A DNA stretch of 64,000 nt. Origin: Flavobacteriia bacterium (lineage in GTDB: Bacteria > Bacteroidota > Bacteroidia > Flavobacteriales_D > Crocinitomicaceae). Position 1 is the stretch's first letter. Each line of letters begins with the position of its first letter. Under the pieces are notes generated by a model, which made no database searches, was not told where the DNA came from, and worked only from the letters and a program-made list of their open reading frames with translations. Below are positions 50,829-64,000 of the stretch, in pieces. The stretch covers positions 1-64,000 of the forward strand of contig CANHRS010000004.1 of NCBI GenBank assembly GCA_947463445.1, given 5' to 3'. The translations under genes were made by a program, and so were the position numbers.

Positions 50829-53800
50829 TTATTTAATAACCGTAATAGTTCCTGTTCGGTTAAATCCAATTAATTTATACTCTTTCCCTTCCCAAACTGA
50901 GTTATCTCTAAAAATCGCGTTTACTTTCCACACATACGAATCTTGTTGTACAAATTCTCCTTTGTAGGTACCATCCCAAGCTTCTATTGGTCTTCCATAT
51001 TCATCTATTGCAGTCGAACGCCAAATTAAATTTCCCCAATTATCATAAATTGTTATTTCATATTCAAATAATCCAACTCCTTTTGGTAAAAAATGAGATA
51101 CTTGAAAATCTTGATGACCAAGATAAATAGCATTTGGAACGTGAAAACCTTTAAAGAAATCAACATGGATTGTTTTCGTGATGGTATCCACACATTTATA
51201 ACTATTTGTTGCAATTAAAGTCGTATTAAAATAGCCACTATGTTTGAATTTATGTATCGGAGAATTTACATTGGAGGTATCCCCATCTCCAAACAGCCAA
51301 GTATAATAATCTGCTTGTTTAGAAGCATTTTTGAATTCCATGGAACCATTTAATAAATCATCGTATTTTATATCTGAAGCTGTAAAGTCCGCTACAGGAT
51401 CTGGATGCACAATAATTTTTTGCGTCAGAACAACTGTATCTGCACACACACTTTCACCTTCCCCAATAACTGTAATCGTATAATTTCCTTGTTTCTTATA
51501 GGTATAATTAATGGTTCCTCCTTCTTTTTTTGCACCATTTCCCATGTCCCAAGTAATCTTATTGACAAATAAAGAATTGATCGAATAAAATAATTGATCC
51601 ATTTCACAAAAACCGGAAGGTAATTCTTTTGGAATAAGTTTCGGGGTATTGTAATTTTTAATAAATTGTTTTTCAGTACTTAAGCAGCCATATTCATTTT
51701 TAGCATATAAAACAATTAGATGATTTTTAACCGTCATATAATTGACAATTGGATGTGTTTCTACGGAAGTTATTGCATCTCCAAAATCCCAATTATAATT
51801 TGTAGCACCAGTTGATTGATTATATGTTTTTACTTCCATTGGAAGAAAGCAAGGATCCGAGTTGGAGAAAGAAAATTTCGCAACTGGAAGTGGGTAAACT
51901 ACAAAAGTTTTTGAAATAGTATCCTTACAACCAATACTATTCTCAGTAACCAATGAAATTTGATATTTTCCATCTTTTAAAAAGACATGTTTAGGATTAT
52001 CAAGTATTGAATAATTCATATCCCCAAAATTCCAATTTAAGAATTTATAACCAACACTCTTATTGGTGAAATCTACTTTAAGTGGCATACAACCTTCTGT
52101 TTTATCTGAATAAAAATCGGATTTAGGACGATTATTCAGGGTAACGATTTTGGATACTGAAGTGGTGCATGCATATTCGTTGATAGCATCTAATTGCACG
52201 TTATATGAACCAGATGCAATATACTTTGTGGAAGGACTATCCAAATTTGAAGATTGATTATTTCCAAAATTCCATGCATATCCAACTGCACCTGAAGACT
52301 GATTATTAAATTTTGTAATCATCGGGATATAACAAGGATCAGTAGTAGTAAAATTAAATGCAGGTACTGGAATCGGTAAGGTGGTTAATTTATGCCTTAC
52401 GGTATCCTTACAACCTAAGGTGTTTTCCATAATTAATTCTATGCTTAATTCCCCAACTTTAGTAAATAAATTCGTGGGTGAAGTATTTGAGGAAGTATTT
52501 CCATCGTCAAAATTCCATTTACTATAATTCCCATATAAAGATTCGTTTAAAAAACTCACCGACAAAGGAATACACCCTTTGTCTTTATCCATACTAAATT
52601 GTGCTTTTGGTTTTTGGTTCATTCGCACTGTTTTTCGGATGGTATCTTTACACTCAAATTTATTCGTCGCGATTAAATCTACATTGTATAGTTCTGCTTT
52701 AAAATAGGTAGCAGTAGGATTGGTTTCTGAGGATAATTGACCATTACCAAAATTCCAATCGTATTTTTTAGCGTATATTGAATTATTCTGGAAATATGCA
52801 TTCATCGGATTATAACAAGGATCCGTTGTCATATACGTAAAATTCGGGAAAGGCAAAGGCATTGTTGTTATAGCATGTTCAATAGTATCCTTACATCCAT
52901 TGTTACCTTCTGCGATTAATTTCACTTGGAATTTTTTAATCGAATCTTTACCTGAAGTTTTAAAGATGTGTTTGGTATTTTGTTGATTAGATACATTTCC
53001 ATCATCAAATTCCCAACTGTAGTATTTTCCAAATGTGGATGTATTTGTAAAATCAATTCCCAACGGAATACAACCTATGTTTAGATTAGTGGTAAATTCA
53101 GCAACCGGTTTTTGTAATAAAGTAACCGTTTTTTGGATGGATATACTACAATTAAATTCATTAGTAGCAATTAATTTTACGTTATAATTCTTTGGAATCG
53201 TATAAGTGGTCTTAGGATTTTTAATCGTTGCTACTAAACCATTATCAAAATCCCAATCATAATATAAAGCACCTGTAGAAGTATTTGTAAAATTAGTCAC
53301 CATCGGTGTTGCACACGTATCTGTTCGTTGAAAAACAAAATTAGGGGTTGGTATCGGAAATGCCTCTACTGGAAGTATTAATGTGTCCTTACATTTATCA
53401 CTATTTTCTACAATAAGCCTAATATTATATTTACCAGCAACCGAATAAATTGTAGTTGCATCCGTAGTATTTTTTGCATTTCCGTCTCCAAAATCCCAAC
53501 TATATTTAATTGCACCTTGACTCTGATTTGTTAACGAGATTGTTAGAGGAACACAACCTTCCTTTTTATCCGAACTAAAATCTGCTTTTGGTTTTGGGTA
53601 TTTTATGACTTCGTGTGACATGCTTGACATACATCTAAATTCATTTTCACCCTCCAATTTCACGATATATTTTCCTGGTAATTGATAGATCATTGTTGGA
53701 TTTAATTCTACTGAAGTCATATTATCATGGAAATACCATTTATACGATTGCGCACCTATGGATGTATTTGTAAAATCCGCATACATTGGCGTATAACATT

Positions 53801-56800
53801 GATCCGAAGGTGTGTAGGTAAAATTCATGATTGGCACCGGGAAAACATGCACTTTGGAAGTAAAAGTATCTTTGCAAGAAGATGTGTTTTCAACGATCAA
53901 TTTGACCTCAAATATTGTGTCTTTTAATACCGATATAAATAGATGATCCGATTCAATGACATTGGTAATTGTTCCATCACCATAATTCCATGAATGGAAA
54001 TTCGCTCCTATACTCTTGTTTTTAAATTTCACTAATACAGGAGAACAACCTTGAGTGGTATCCATGCTGAAAGCAGCAATAGGTCTTGGCTTAACATACA
54101 CAGGATGTTGCACAGTAGTACTACAATAATTATCCACATTGGAAACTTGTAGGTTAATTATGTACTTTCCTGAATTTAAATATGTGTGTGAAGGATTTTC
54201 AACAAAAGAAGTATCCCCATCTCCAAATATCCATCTATACGTAAATTGATCGGTTAGATTTCTAATTGTTTTGAATGCAAACGCACCCTTCAAACATAGA
54301 CTATCCTTCGAACTAACAAAATCAATTTTTGGTGTTTGGTATACATTTATTGACGCACGCATGGTATCCTTACTACATCCATTACTGACTGCTAAATAAA
54401 CGTTATACTTACCTGGCTTTGTATACACATGGGTCGGATGTATCTCGTTTGAAGAAATACCATCTCCAAAGTTCCAAATATGAAATGTATTACCCATAGA
54501 GTACTGTGTAAATTTGATACTCAAATCCGTACAACCCTCAATTTTATCTGGATTAAAATGTGCTTTTACCTTATTAGGATGCACTAAAATAGTTGTTTTT
54601 GCAGTATCAGAACCACATTCATTAACAGCAATAACTTTAACATTATAGGTTGTAGAATTTACAAGACCTGTAGTATAATTTTTATAAATCAACGAGTCTT
54701 TTGTCTCTACAAAATTTCCATCTCCAAAAAAGTCCCATTTAAGTTCATCTGGTAATCCAACTGTTTTATTTGCATACACAATAGGTAATACCGAACAACC
54801 TTCATTCAAATTCGGAGAGAAAATAATTTTAGGAACAGGCTTTACGACAATTGGTAAACTCATGGAATCTACACCACACAAATTCTCAATTATTAATTTA
54901 ATTGTATACGTAGTGTCTTTTATAATCCCAGGTTTGTAGATTAAATCCGCTGGATCACGTTGATCAAATTTGTCTCCATTTCCAAAATTCCAATCATATT
55001 TTACCCCAATTCCATCTGATAAATTGACAAATGATGCCAATCCACAAGTACTATCTGGCGCACGTGTAAACCTAGCTACTGGGGCTTCCCTAACCTCTAT
55101 TTTTTTAGTCAAAGAATCTACACAACCAAAAGGAGAAGTAGCTATTAATCTGATATTTATAAATCCGACACTATCAAATTTATGCGTTGGATCTTTGACC
55201 GTATATTTCCATTTTGGATCTATTGTCCAATCGGATGAGTTTAAATATTTGGTTGTATTTAGAATTGTATGGGTTGAGTTCAAACAAACAATAGAATCTA
55301 TTTTAAACTTAAGTTCAGGTAAAGGATGTACTTCAGCAATCAGTGTATCCTGTTTAACACAACCAGTAATAGGATGTGTATAGCTAAATACAATTGCATG
55401 TTTTCCTACACCAGCAATACTTGCTTGAAAACTTCCTTTATTAGCATCAATTATTCCATTTCCTTTCCATTTTCCGTTACTAGTGGGTGTGGATGGTATG
55501 TAATTTTGGGTTACAAAATCAAAAACTGGATCTGAAAAACAAAATTCTTTATCGGGGCCTGCATTGATTATAAAATCTGGATGTACTTTAAACAACATTG
55601 TATCCCGATTTAAGCAAGTTCCTTTACCTATCGTAAATACTAAGGGAACCAAGGTATCTTTAATAGGTTTAAACACTCCAATGGTTGATACATTAAATCC
55701 TGTCCAGGTTCCAGGTTGAGGAATCCCGTTTAACTGCACATCCGGGTCATTAAAACAGGCAATTAAATCTGGTCCTGCATCTGCTTTTGTCACATCTTTA
55801 ACCGTAACAATTGTAGTATCAAAATTTTCACAACCTGTAGGTAAAATAAAATTATAGACCACCGAATATACACCATTTATTTTTGGCGTATAGACACCAT
55901 CTGCGGTTAGGTCTGGAGAGCCCGTCCAAATACCTGGTTTAACAATCCCCTCCACAGTACCAATCAACTGTTGTGCTATCGGTTGATTACACAATGTAGT
56001 ATCTTGTCCTGCATATACTTTTGGCAGAGGATTAAGAAAAACCGTGGTTTCAGTGGTATCCTTACACGAATATCTATTTGTACCAATAACTGTGTATTTT
56101 GTAGTTATAGTTGGAGACGCAACAGGTTTTGGACAAATAATACAAGACAAACCAGTAGCAGGTGACCATTCATATTGCGCGTTGAAAGCAGCACCTCTTC
56201 CTTCTAAGGTTGCTTTTTTACCTAAACAAATAGTAGCATCTGTTACTTCAATGATTGGTTTAGGCAATATAGAAAGATAGAATGTATCTAAAATTCCATC
56301 ACAAGTTAAATTTTGGAAGGTGTATTTTGGAAGTACCGTAAAAAGCACTTTATTAATACTACCTGAATCTGGATGAATTGTAACAAATGGTGGGATAATT
56401 CCTACACCGTCAAGAACAGTTAATCCAATTCCAGAAATTTTAGTACTCCAATGATACGATGTTCCAACTCCTTTAAATTCAAAAGGGTTCGTATTACTTC
56501 CGTGGCAAATTAATTGTTCTTCAACTGGCTTTGCTTTCGCTACTGGATTTACTGTTATCGTATATAACGAATCTTTACCATAACACGATTCTGTTGCAGC
56601 TGTCGTATATGCTTTAGCGGCGATGATAATATTTAATGGTTTTGACGCAATGTTTTTTAATAACAAGGGATCTATCACTTGAGAACCAAAAGTTTTGGTA
56701 AATCCTTGAATACTGTCTGGTATACTATTTGTCTTCCATTCAAAAAACACATTTGGCGTAGACGAACCTATCGTAACCTCTTCGAATGTAGTAGCATTAC

Positions 56801-59800
56801 AAATTGTTTGATTTAATAATGAAAACCCTACTGAAGGTGCAGGATTAATCGTAAGATTAAAGGCTATAGATTGACCTGAACACCCAGCACCATCTGTAGT
56901 AACATCATACACCAACGTATATGGTAAAACACCAGTATTATCAATAATCTTCGACGGCATAGCAACTGAACCACTTTTCAGAAAACCTTTAATTGTAGCT
57001 GGAACTAAAAGTGAATCTCTTAATTTCCAATTAAATACAGTATTACTTACATCCGAAGAAAAAACAGGTGATACATATGCTTTGCTACCACAAATACTTT
57101 GCGCAGGTATCAAACTTACTTTTGGTCGAGGCAGTACTTGAAACGTAAATACAAACGTATCTCCAGAACAACCTTTCGAATTCGGCACCACATTAAACGA
57201 TACATTGGCAACTGACGAACTATCATTAACCATGGTAAAAGGAAGTATGTTTCCTTGTCCGGATGATTTAGTAACCGCTATTTTGTATGGATTTGCTTTT
57301 AAACTCCAAGTATACGAGGTAATTCCATTTTGTATATCGGACTTCCAAACTACTTCATTTGTATTCACTCCCGAACAAACTTCCTGATTGACAGGGGTAT
57401 CTATTATTTTAGCACGAGGATTAATTACAATTTTATATTCTCCTACTTTACTCGGACATTGATTTGCGGTTGCAACAATATTTACAATCGAAACTTCTGT
57501 TTGGTTTGCATTATTTAATCCTTTGAATGATAATATTTTATCTGTTCCAGAAAGCGGCAACCCACTATTAATTAATGGTGTACTATTATTCCATTGGTAA
57601 GTTGCTGTTGAAATGGTAGAATTAAAAACAACTTCTTTTGTATTTTGATTGTAACATAATGTATCATTCAACGGGATAATGAGTTGGGGTGTTGGATGAA
57701 TGGTATATGTAAATTTCAAGGTATCCCCAATACAACTTTTACTTTCTTCCGTAAAAATTGGAACTACTTTTACGTTGGCAATTTTACTTGTGGCGGTGGT
57801 ATTGATTGATTTAAAGGATGGTAACTCTCCAATACCAGACGGAGCCAGTCCAATAGCACTTAAATCATTAAACCAATTATACGAAGTTGCTGAACCCGTA
57901 AAACTTACTTTTTTTGTAAGCGAATCATTACACAAAACCAAATTTCCTGGTTGTGTCATCGTTGGAATAGGATTAACCTTAATGTAAAAATTAGTAGTAT
58001 CTCCTTTACACTCTTTACTTAAATTACTGAAAAATGGTACTACTTTAATATTTCCAACAAGGGATACTGTTGTACTAACATTTAGTCCTTTAAAATCAGA
58101 AATACTTCCTATTCCCAAGTTTGTTAATCCAATAGCAACGTTTGTGTTATACCATTTGAATGTAACATCGTTTGTAGAACTTTTAAAAGGATTTATTTTT
58201 ACGGAATCTTGGTGGCAGACAATTTTATTTACCAAAGGATCCATGAGCGGTTTTGGATTGACTGTTATGTTAAATAATTTTGGTGTACCAACACATTTGG
58301 TTACATCCATAAATTCAGGTATTACAGATATGGATGAAGTTACCGGAATTGTTACGTTATTGATCCCTTTAAATATTCCTATATTTGTGCCATGATTGGA
58401 TGCTAAACCAATTGAAGGATTTGCAACTGTCCAAATATAATCTGTTCCGTTTCCGTTAAATACAATATCTGTTGTGTTTTCATCTTTACAAATTACTTGA
58501 TCAGCAATGGAAGCTAATTCTGGAATTGGATTGACATGTAAATAGATTGTATCTTTTTTTCCATCACACACTGCTAAACCTGCTGTTTTTGAAAAAGCCA
58601 CTAGTTTTATGGTTTGCTTGTCTAATTTGGTATGTGTTAATGTAAACGCTGGTATTGAACTGGTAGTTCCTGTTAAAGGATTTACCCCACTTACATTCGA
58701 AGAACCACTTACAACATTCCAAATAAAGGAAACATTTGGAGTAGTAGAAGCCAAGGTTATGGCTGTCGTATTTTGTCCAGAACAAATTGTTTGAGGTAAT
58801 ATTGGATTTAAAGTTGGTGCAGGGTTTACCGTAATTTTCAATGGTTGTGACGCTCCTCCGCAACCAGTAGCTCCATTCGTTGAAATTTCGTACAATAAAT
58901 CAAAAGGATTTGACCCTGAGTTATTTATAATTCTTGCTTGTAAATCTCCTGTTCCATTATCTGTTGTATTTCCAACATAGTTCGAAATCGTCGCTGGTAC
59001 AGCAGCTTTATTGGTCAATGTCCATTTAAAAACAGTTCCTGGGACATCCGAAATAAAGATAGATGCGACAGTGGATGTACCTCCACAAATTGTTTGATCG
59101 GAGACTCCTTTTAAACCTGGAGAAGGATTTATAAATAAAGTATATAAAAAAGAGGTATCTCCAATACATCCAGCATATGTTGGTGTAATTCGATATACTA
59201 AACTTCGGATTGTTTTGGCGGTATTAAATATTTTGACCGATTTGAAATCGCTTGTTCCTGTTAATTCATGCCCCGAAACTGAATCAGGTGTATTGATTAA
59301 TTTCCAAGTATAGCTAGTTCCGGATGCTATAATATTTGTATTCCAAGCAATCGACTTGGAAAATTCACCAGAGCAAATTGTATCTTTCGAATCCGTATTG
59401 GTAATTATAGCAGTTGGTTTAACGGTATAATTTACAGATTTTGGTGTGCCATCACAAGACACAGAATTATTCGTAAATGTTGGCGTCACTAATATAGTTG
59501 CAGTAACACTTGCTGCGGAAGTATTAACAGCTTTAAAGGTTGGAATCGATGTGATTCCTGTTGCACCTAAGCCAATCGAAATATCTGAATTATCCCATTT
59601 ATAGGTGGTACTTGGTATATTACTTGCAAATGTTTTAACTGGAAAATCTTCTTGGTTACAATAGGACAGTGGTGTTAAATTTTCTAGGATTGGTTTAGGA
59701 TTAACTTCAATATCAAATTGATCCGCAATCCCTAGACATTCTTTGGTATTTAGGGTATATTTTGGCGTAACAGATATGGTTGTTTTGATAGGAGATATGC

Positions 59801-62800
59801 CCCCATTTATTGTAGTAAATAATGGGATATTTCCTGTACCAGTAGCTGTAGATAAACCTAACGTTGTGCTCGAATTTACCCAATCAAAAGAGGTTGCTGT
59901 TCCTGTAAAACTAATCGCTGAAATCTGATCATTCGCACATTTTGTAATATCCGAAATTGGACTAATTTTAGGGGTAGGAACTACATGTATCGTGTGTATA
60001 TTAACACTACCCGGACAAACTGCAGAACCAGTGGTACTCGCCTTCGCTTCGATACTTACTGCAGCAGGAAGATTCGTTGAATTTGAAAGTACGTAATCCG
60101 GAATTTCTCCAGTTCCTGTAAGTGTTGTAAACCCAGTTATCGAAGTTGGTAGAGTTGCAGTCCAAGAGATAGTTGCATCAGAAGGTTGCGGTGTGACGGT
60201 TACTTTTTGGGTGCTTACATTATTACAAATTGTTTGATCTGGCAACGAAAAAGTTACTTGAGGTGTAGGATTTACCAATACCGAAAACTCTTTCTCATCA
60301 CCACTACAAGCATAGGCACTTGGCGTAATTGTATAGACTAAACTTTGCGGAAGATTATCCGAATTTGTGACAACTACTCCATTGATTGGACCGGTTCCAG
60401 TGGCTAAATACCCACTTAATTTTGGAGAAATCGCGGGAGAAGTTTTAATTGCCCAGGCATACGTTGTATTACTCACAATGGAAGAAGTAAATGTAGGGGT
60501 GGTAAAAGAAGCACCACTACATATTACTTGCGAAGCAATTGAAGACAATTCAGGTCTAGGATTAATCGTTAAAGTATAATCCGTTGGATCACTTTCACAT
60601 GCATCAACTTTTGCAGTAACGATGAATTTGACAGCAATTGGACTTGTACCTGTATTTACAAACGAATAGCTAGCTGGTATATTACCACTTCCAGTAGGAG
60701 GCGAAATTGTTAATCCGGAAGTCATCGGGGAACTCGTCCAAGTGTAGGTTGGTGTAGGTGAAGTAACACTGCTTGTCCAAACAACCTCTTTATTATTAAC
60801 ACCACTACACACCTCTTGTGCTAGAGGACTATTCGTAACTCTCGGTTTAGGCTTCACATTTATTTTAAATGGGACAGGCGTCCCCGGACATAAACTTGCA
60901 GTAGGTGTAACTTGTATCGTTGCTGTTTTTACTACATCTGAAGTATTAACTGAGGTAAATGATGCAATATTCCCTGTACCAACTGTACCGCTGATACCAA
61001 TATTATCTCCTGTGCTTGTCCAACCAAAAGTAGTTCCACTAACATTACTTGTAAATGCTACGGTAGGTTGAACGAATTGCGAACAAATGGAAATATCCGA
61101 AATAGGATCTAATTTTGGAATAGGATTTACTTTGATAGTAAATGTTTTATCATCCCCAATACATGTTTTTCCTGAATTGATAAAACTTGGTTTCGCTGAG
61201 AAATTGGAAGTTAAAGGGGAAGTCGTTGAGTTCGTAAGCTTCGTGGAACTTATATTTCCAGTTCCTGTTGTAGGAATTCCTATTGCTACATCATTTTGCC
61301 AATTTATAATGACATCCGTTGCAGGTGAAGTAACAAAATTTACAGGATCGTTATTCGTATTTGAACATTTTTCTTGATTCGAAATCGGAGAAATGGAAGG
61401 CTTAGGTAATACTTTTATTGTAAAAGGAAGAACTGGCCCTGTACACGCTTTGCCTTCAAAAGTAAAGGTTGGAGTTACGTTGTAAGTACCTGTTTTGATT
61501 GTAGCACCTGAATTTTCAGCAACTACACTAGAAATAGCTCCTATTCCACTTAAGGCGGAAGTAGCATTTGGCTTGTCACCAGTTAATGCCCAACTATACG
61601 TACTACCAGCTGCAGGGTTCATCACCGGTGTAACCTCATCCGAATTATCCCCGGGACATTTTACCTGACTTGTAATCGGATTTACTTCAGGAGTTGGTAA
61701 AACTTTAATAAGGGCATCACTAGGTACCCCGTTACATGTTGACAACGTCGTCTTATAAATTGGTGTTACTGTTACTGTAGCAACTTTGACATCTTTTGTT
61801 GTATTCGTTGTGGTAAAAGAAGCGATTGAATTACCCAATCCACTTGCAGCTAAACCAATCGTAGCATTTGAATTTGTCCAAGTATAAATTACATTGGATG
61901 CAGTTGTACTCGAAAAATTAATATCCGTTGTATTTTGCGTATTACAAATTAACTGACTTGGTGTACTTGGTGTTACATTCGGTTTTGGATAACGGTAATG
62001 CGATGGGTTTTTGTAAGTCCTGGACACGTTGCAGCTCCCATTGTTGCGGCTTTAACAACAATATCTATGAATAATGGATTCGCTGTAGTATTGGTTAGTT
62101 GTAATGATGGAATACTAAAACTATTCAATACCTGCGTTGAATCGGCAAGTTTGGATGGAGCACTCAACCCTATTGGAACATTTGTAATTTTCCAAACATA
62201 TTTTACGTTACTTGTTAAAGATGAAAAAGGTACTTCCGTGGAACTTGACTCCGAACAAATTTCTTGCGCCGTTGAAAAAGGATCTTTGATGGAAGGTGCA
62301 GGATTCACGCTAAAAGAAAACTCTTTTCCTAAACTAGCACACGAGTTGGAAGCAGCAGTAACCGAATAGGTAAAATCAATAGCTGCAGAACCATTATTAT
62401 TGATAGTTAAATCAGTCATCTGACCTACTCCAGATTGATTTGTGGTAACACCGGAAATAGAAGTAGGAACCGGATTTGGAGTTTTTAAATTCCATTGAAA
62501 AGTTGCCCCAGTAACAGAAGAAGTAAACGTTGGTACTGTAATTTTTTCTCCACCACAAAAAGTTGTTTTCGTTAATGGAGAAATGGTAATGTCTGGTTTT
62601 GGTTTTACGACTATCGAATATTCAAATGATGATCCATCACAACCATTGGAGGTAGGAATCACTGCATATGTAAGTGTTTGGTTTACAAAAGTAGGATTCG
62701 TTAAAGTCATCACAGGAAGATTTCCTGTACCCGAAGTAGTTGCTCCTGTTATGCTTCCTGTATTTGAACTAATAGACCAACTGTATGTTGAAGCCATCGT

Positions 62801-64000
62801 ACTCGTCCAAGTAACTAGAGATGTTGCTGTTTCAGAACAAATTGTTTGGGAGGCTGGAGAATTGTTAATTACAGGTAATTCTTTCACTGTAACCAAAACC
62901 GTGTTTGTATTACTACAAATACCATCCGTACCAGTAAGTGTATATGTAATCGTAGAGGTTGGATTTGCGGTAACCGTTGCGCCGGTAGTTGCGGACAAAC
63001 TTGTATTTGGACTCCATGTGTAAGTCCAAGTAGGTGAAGTAGTATTCGTTGTCGTACCAGAAGCAACCAAAGAAGTCGATGTATTCTTACAAATCTCAGC
63101 GGATGATGGCGTGATGGATAGGGTTGGTTTAGTTTTAATAACCAACTCGACTGATTCTTCTGGACCAGCACAACCATCCATTGTACCTTTTACTTTGTAT
63201 ATTCCTGCTTGATTTACATTGGATGCTACAAAAGAAAAATTTTGTGTGGTTTTCGTTAAACCATTCGGACCTGTCCAATTATATATTGCAGGAGTGCGTG
63301 GCATGGATGCAGATGTAAAACTGGCATTATCCCCGATACACAGAGTTACTGTCGGAGATTGATTATTAATTTTTGGATTTAAAACTGGAGGTAAAGGTTT
63401 AACATAAAAAGTTTGACTCGCCGTAACATTTCCACAACCTGAATTTATAACAACTTGAATCGTTTTACTCCCTTCGGTATTATAGGTAATAGCGCCAGGA
63501 GTTTGATTGGTTGAAGTAGCTGGAATACCCGTATTAAATGTCCAATTATACCCAGAAATTGTATTATCGCATAGATTAACTGTTACAGTTGGTGTAATGG
63601 ATGTGTTTAAACATATGGAATCTAATTTTGGAATACTTACTATAGGTAGGCCCAACACCTTAATTTGCTGCTCATACTTTACGGTATCACAGGTATTTGC
63701 TAGTTTTAAACGAATTGTATAATTCCCTCGTGTATTGAATTTAATTTTAGGCACTAACGAACTCGCTGATGTGCCTTCTATAAACTCATAATTTCCGGTA
63801 CTTGCTGAACATGGGGTACTATTAAAAAGTATTTCCCATTTACGGAAAACTCTACACGATTTCGATATATCGGATAAATCTTTGATTATAGGTGTGAATG
63901 GTGCGCAACCTTCTAATTTATCTAATTCAAAATTTGGTATGGGTTTATCTTCTACACATATCGTTTTTGTTTTTGAATCACCTGAACACGAAATTATTCC
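50829..64000 (-). CDS. Giant cell-surface adhesin: Ig/PKD-like repeats, PKD domains and gliding motility-associated C-terminal domain; 5' end beyond window; frameshift near 61985-61995
   Basis: ORFs 50829..62027 and 61973..63754 form one reading unit: ...GLTKTHRITVI | PKPNVTPSTPSQLICNTQ.... The upper ORF stays open to 64000 (...FELDKLEGCAPFTPIIKDLS...). C-terminus VPNAIYLGHQDFQVSHFLPKGVGLFEYEITIYDNWGNLIWRST... Confidence 0.88.
51800..54050 (-). repeat. Alternating A/B PKD super-repeat within the giant adhesin
   Basis: B-type DPCYxPM motif recurs near 51853, 52335, 52817, 53317 and 53798, alternating with A-type DKxxGCxPLxVxFxNxS domains. Confidence 0.8.

Noticed and set aside
53727-53927. 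Short plus-strand ORFs within the giant adhesin (e.g. 53727..53927, 54970..55383, 62583..63023)
   Set aside because: Antisense by-products of a long repetitive coding region; no start or domain support.
61973-62027. Two separate giant proteins (3732 aa and 593 aa)
   Set aside because: The lower ORF begins mid-domain without a signal peptide, and the upper one is open beyond 63754; a frameshift within one gene explains both.

Overview
AT-rich chromosomal window from a Bacteroidota genome, most likely Flavobacteriia-like (TAnnTTTG promoter motifs, T9SS cargo, gldH, PorP/SprF). It is mostly core genome: an F1Fo ATP synthase cluster (atpZ-hyp-atpB-E-F-H-A-G, without atpD/atpC), polyprenyl synthase, dnaG, mscS, PAP2, an oligopeptide-type SBP, pheS, ytxJ-like, glutamine cyclotransferase, trpS, thioredoxin, the sdhC-A-B operon, a sugar MFS transporter, SCO, exbB-exbD-exbD-tonB, pstS-like, riboflavin synthase, an EnvC-like gene, dut, purE, gpsA, acs, gldH and ricT-like. 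Both ends hold very large T9SS-type surface proteins running off the window: an RCC1-like/cadherin-like/SprB-repeat protein at 1..2567, and a >4300-aa PKD/Ig-repeat adhesin at 50829..>64000 with a PorP/SprF partner gene. Main points for a second look: (1) the giant adhesin is split by an apparent single-base frameshift near 61985-61995, so the two supplied ORFs are one gene; (2) a four-helix-bundle (23S IVS-type) gene flanked by imperfect inverted repeats sits inside the sdh operon between sdhA and sdhB; (3) DnaG appears to have lost three of four zinc ligands in its CHC2 domain; (4) a 23-bp x5 tandem array and a dispersed 14-bp x2 repeat family lie in intergenic DNA; (5) the PKD region has an alternating A/B super-repeat of about 160 aa. 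I saw no CRISPR array, rRNA, tRNA, prophage or convincing defence system.
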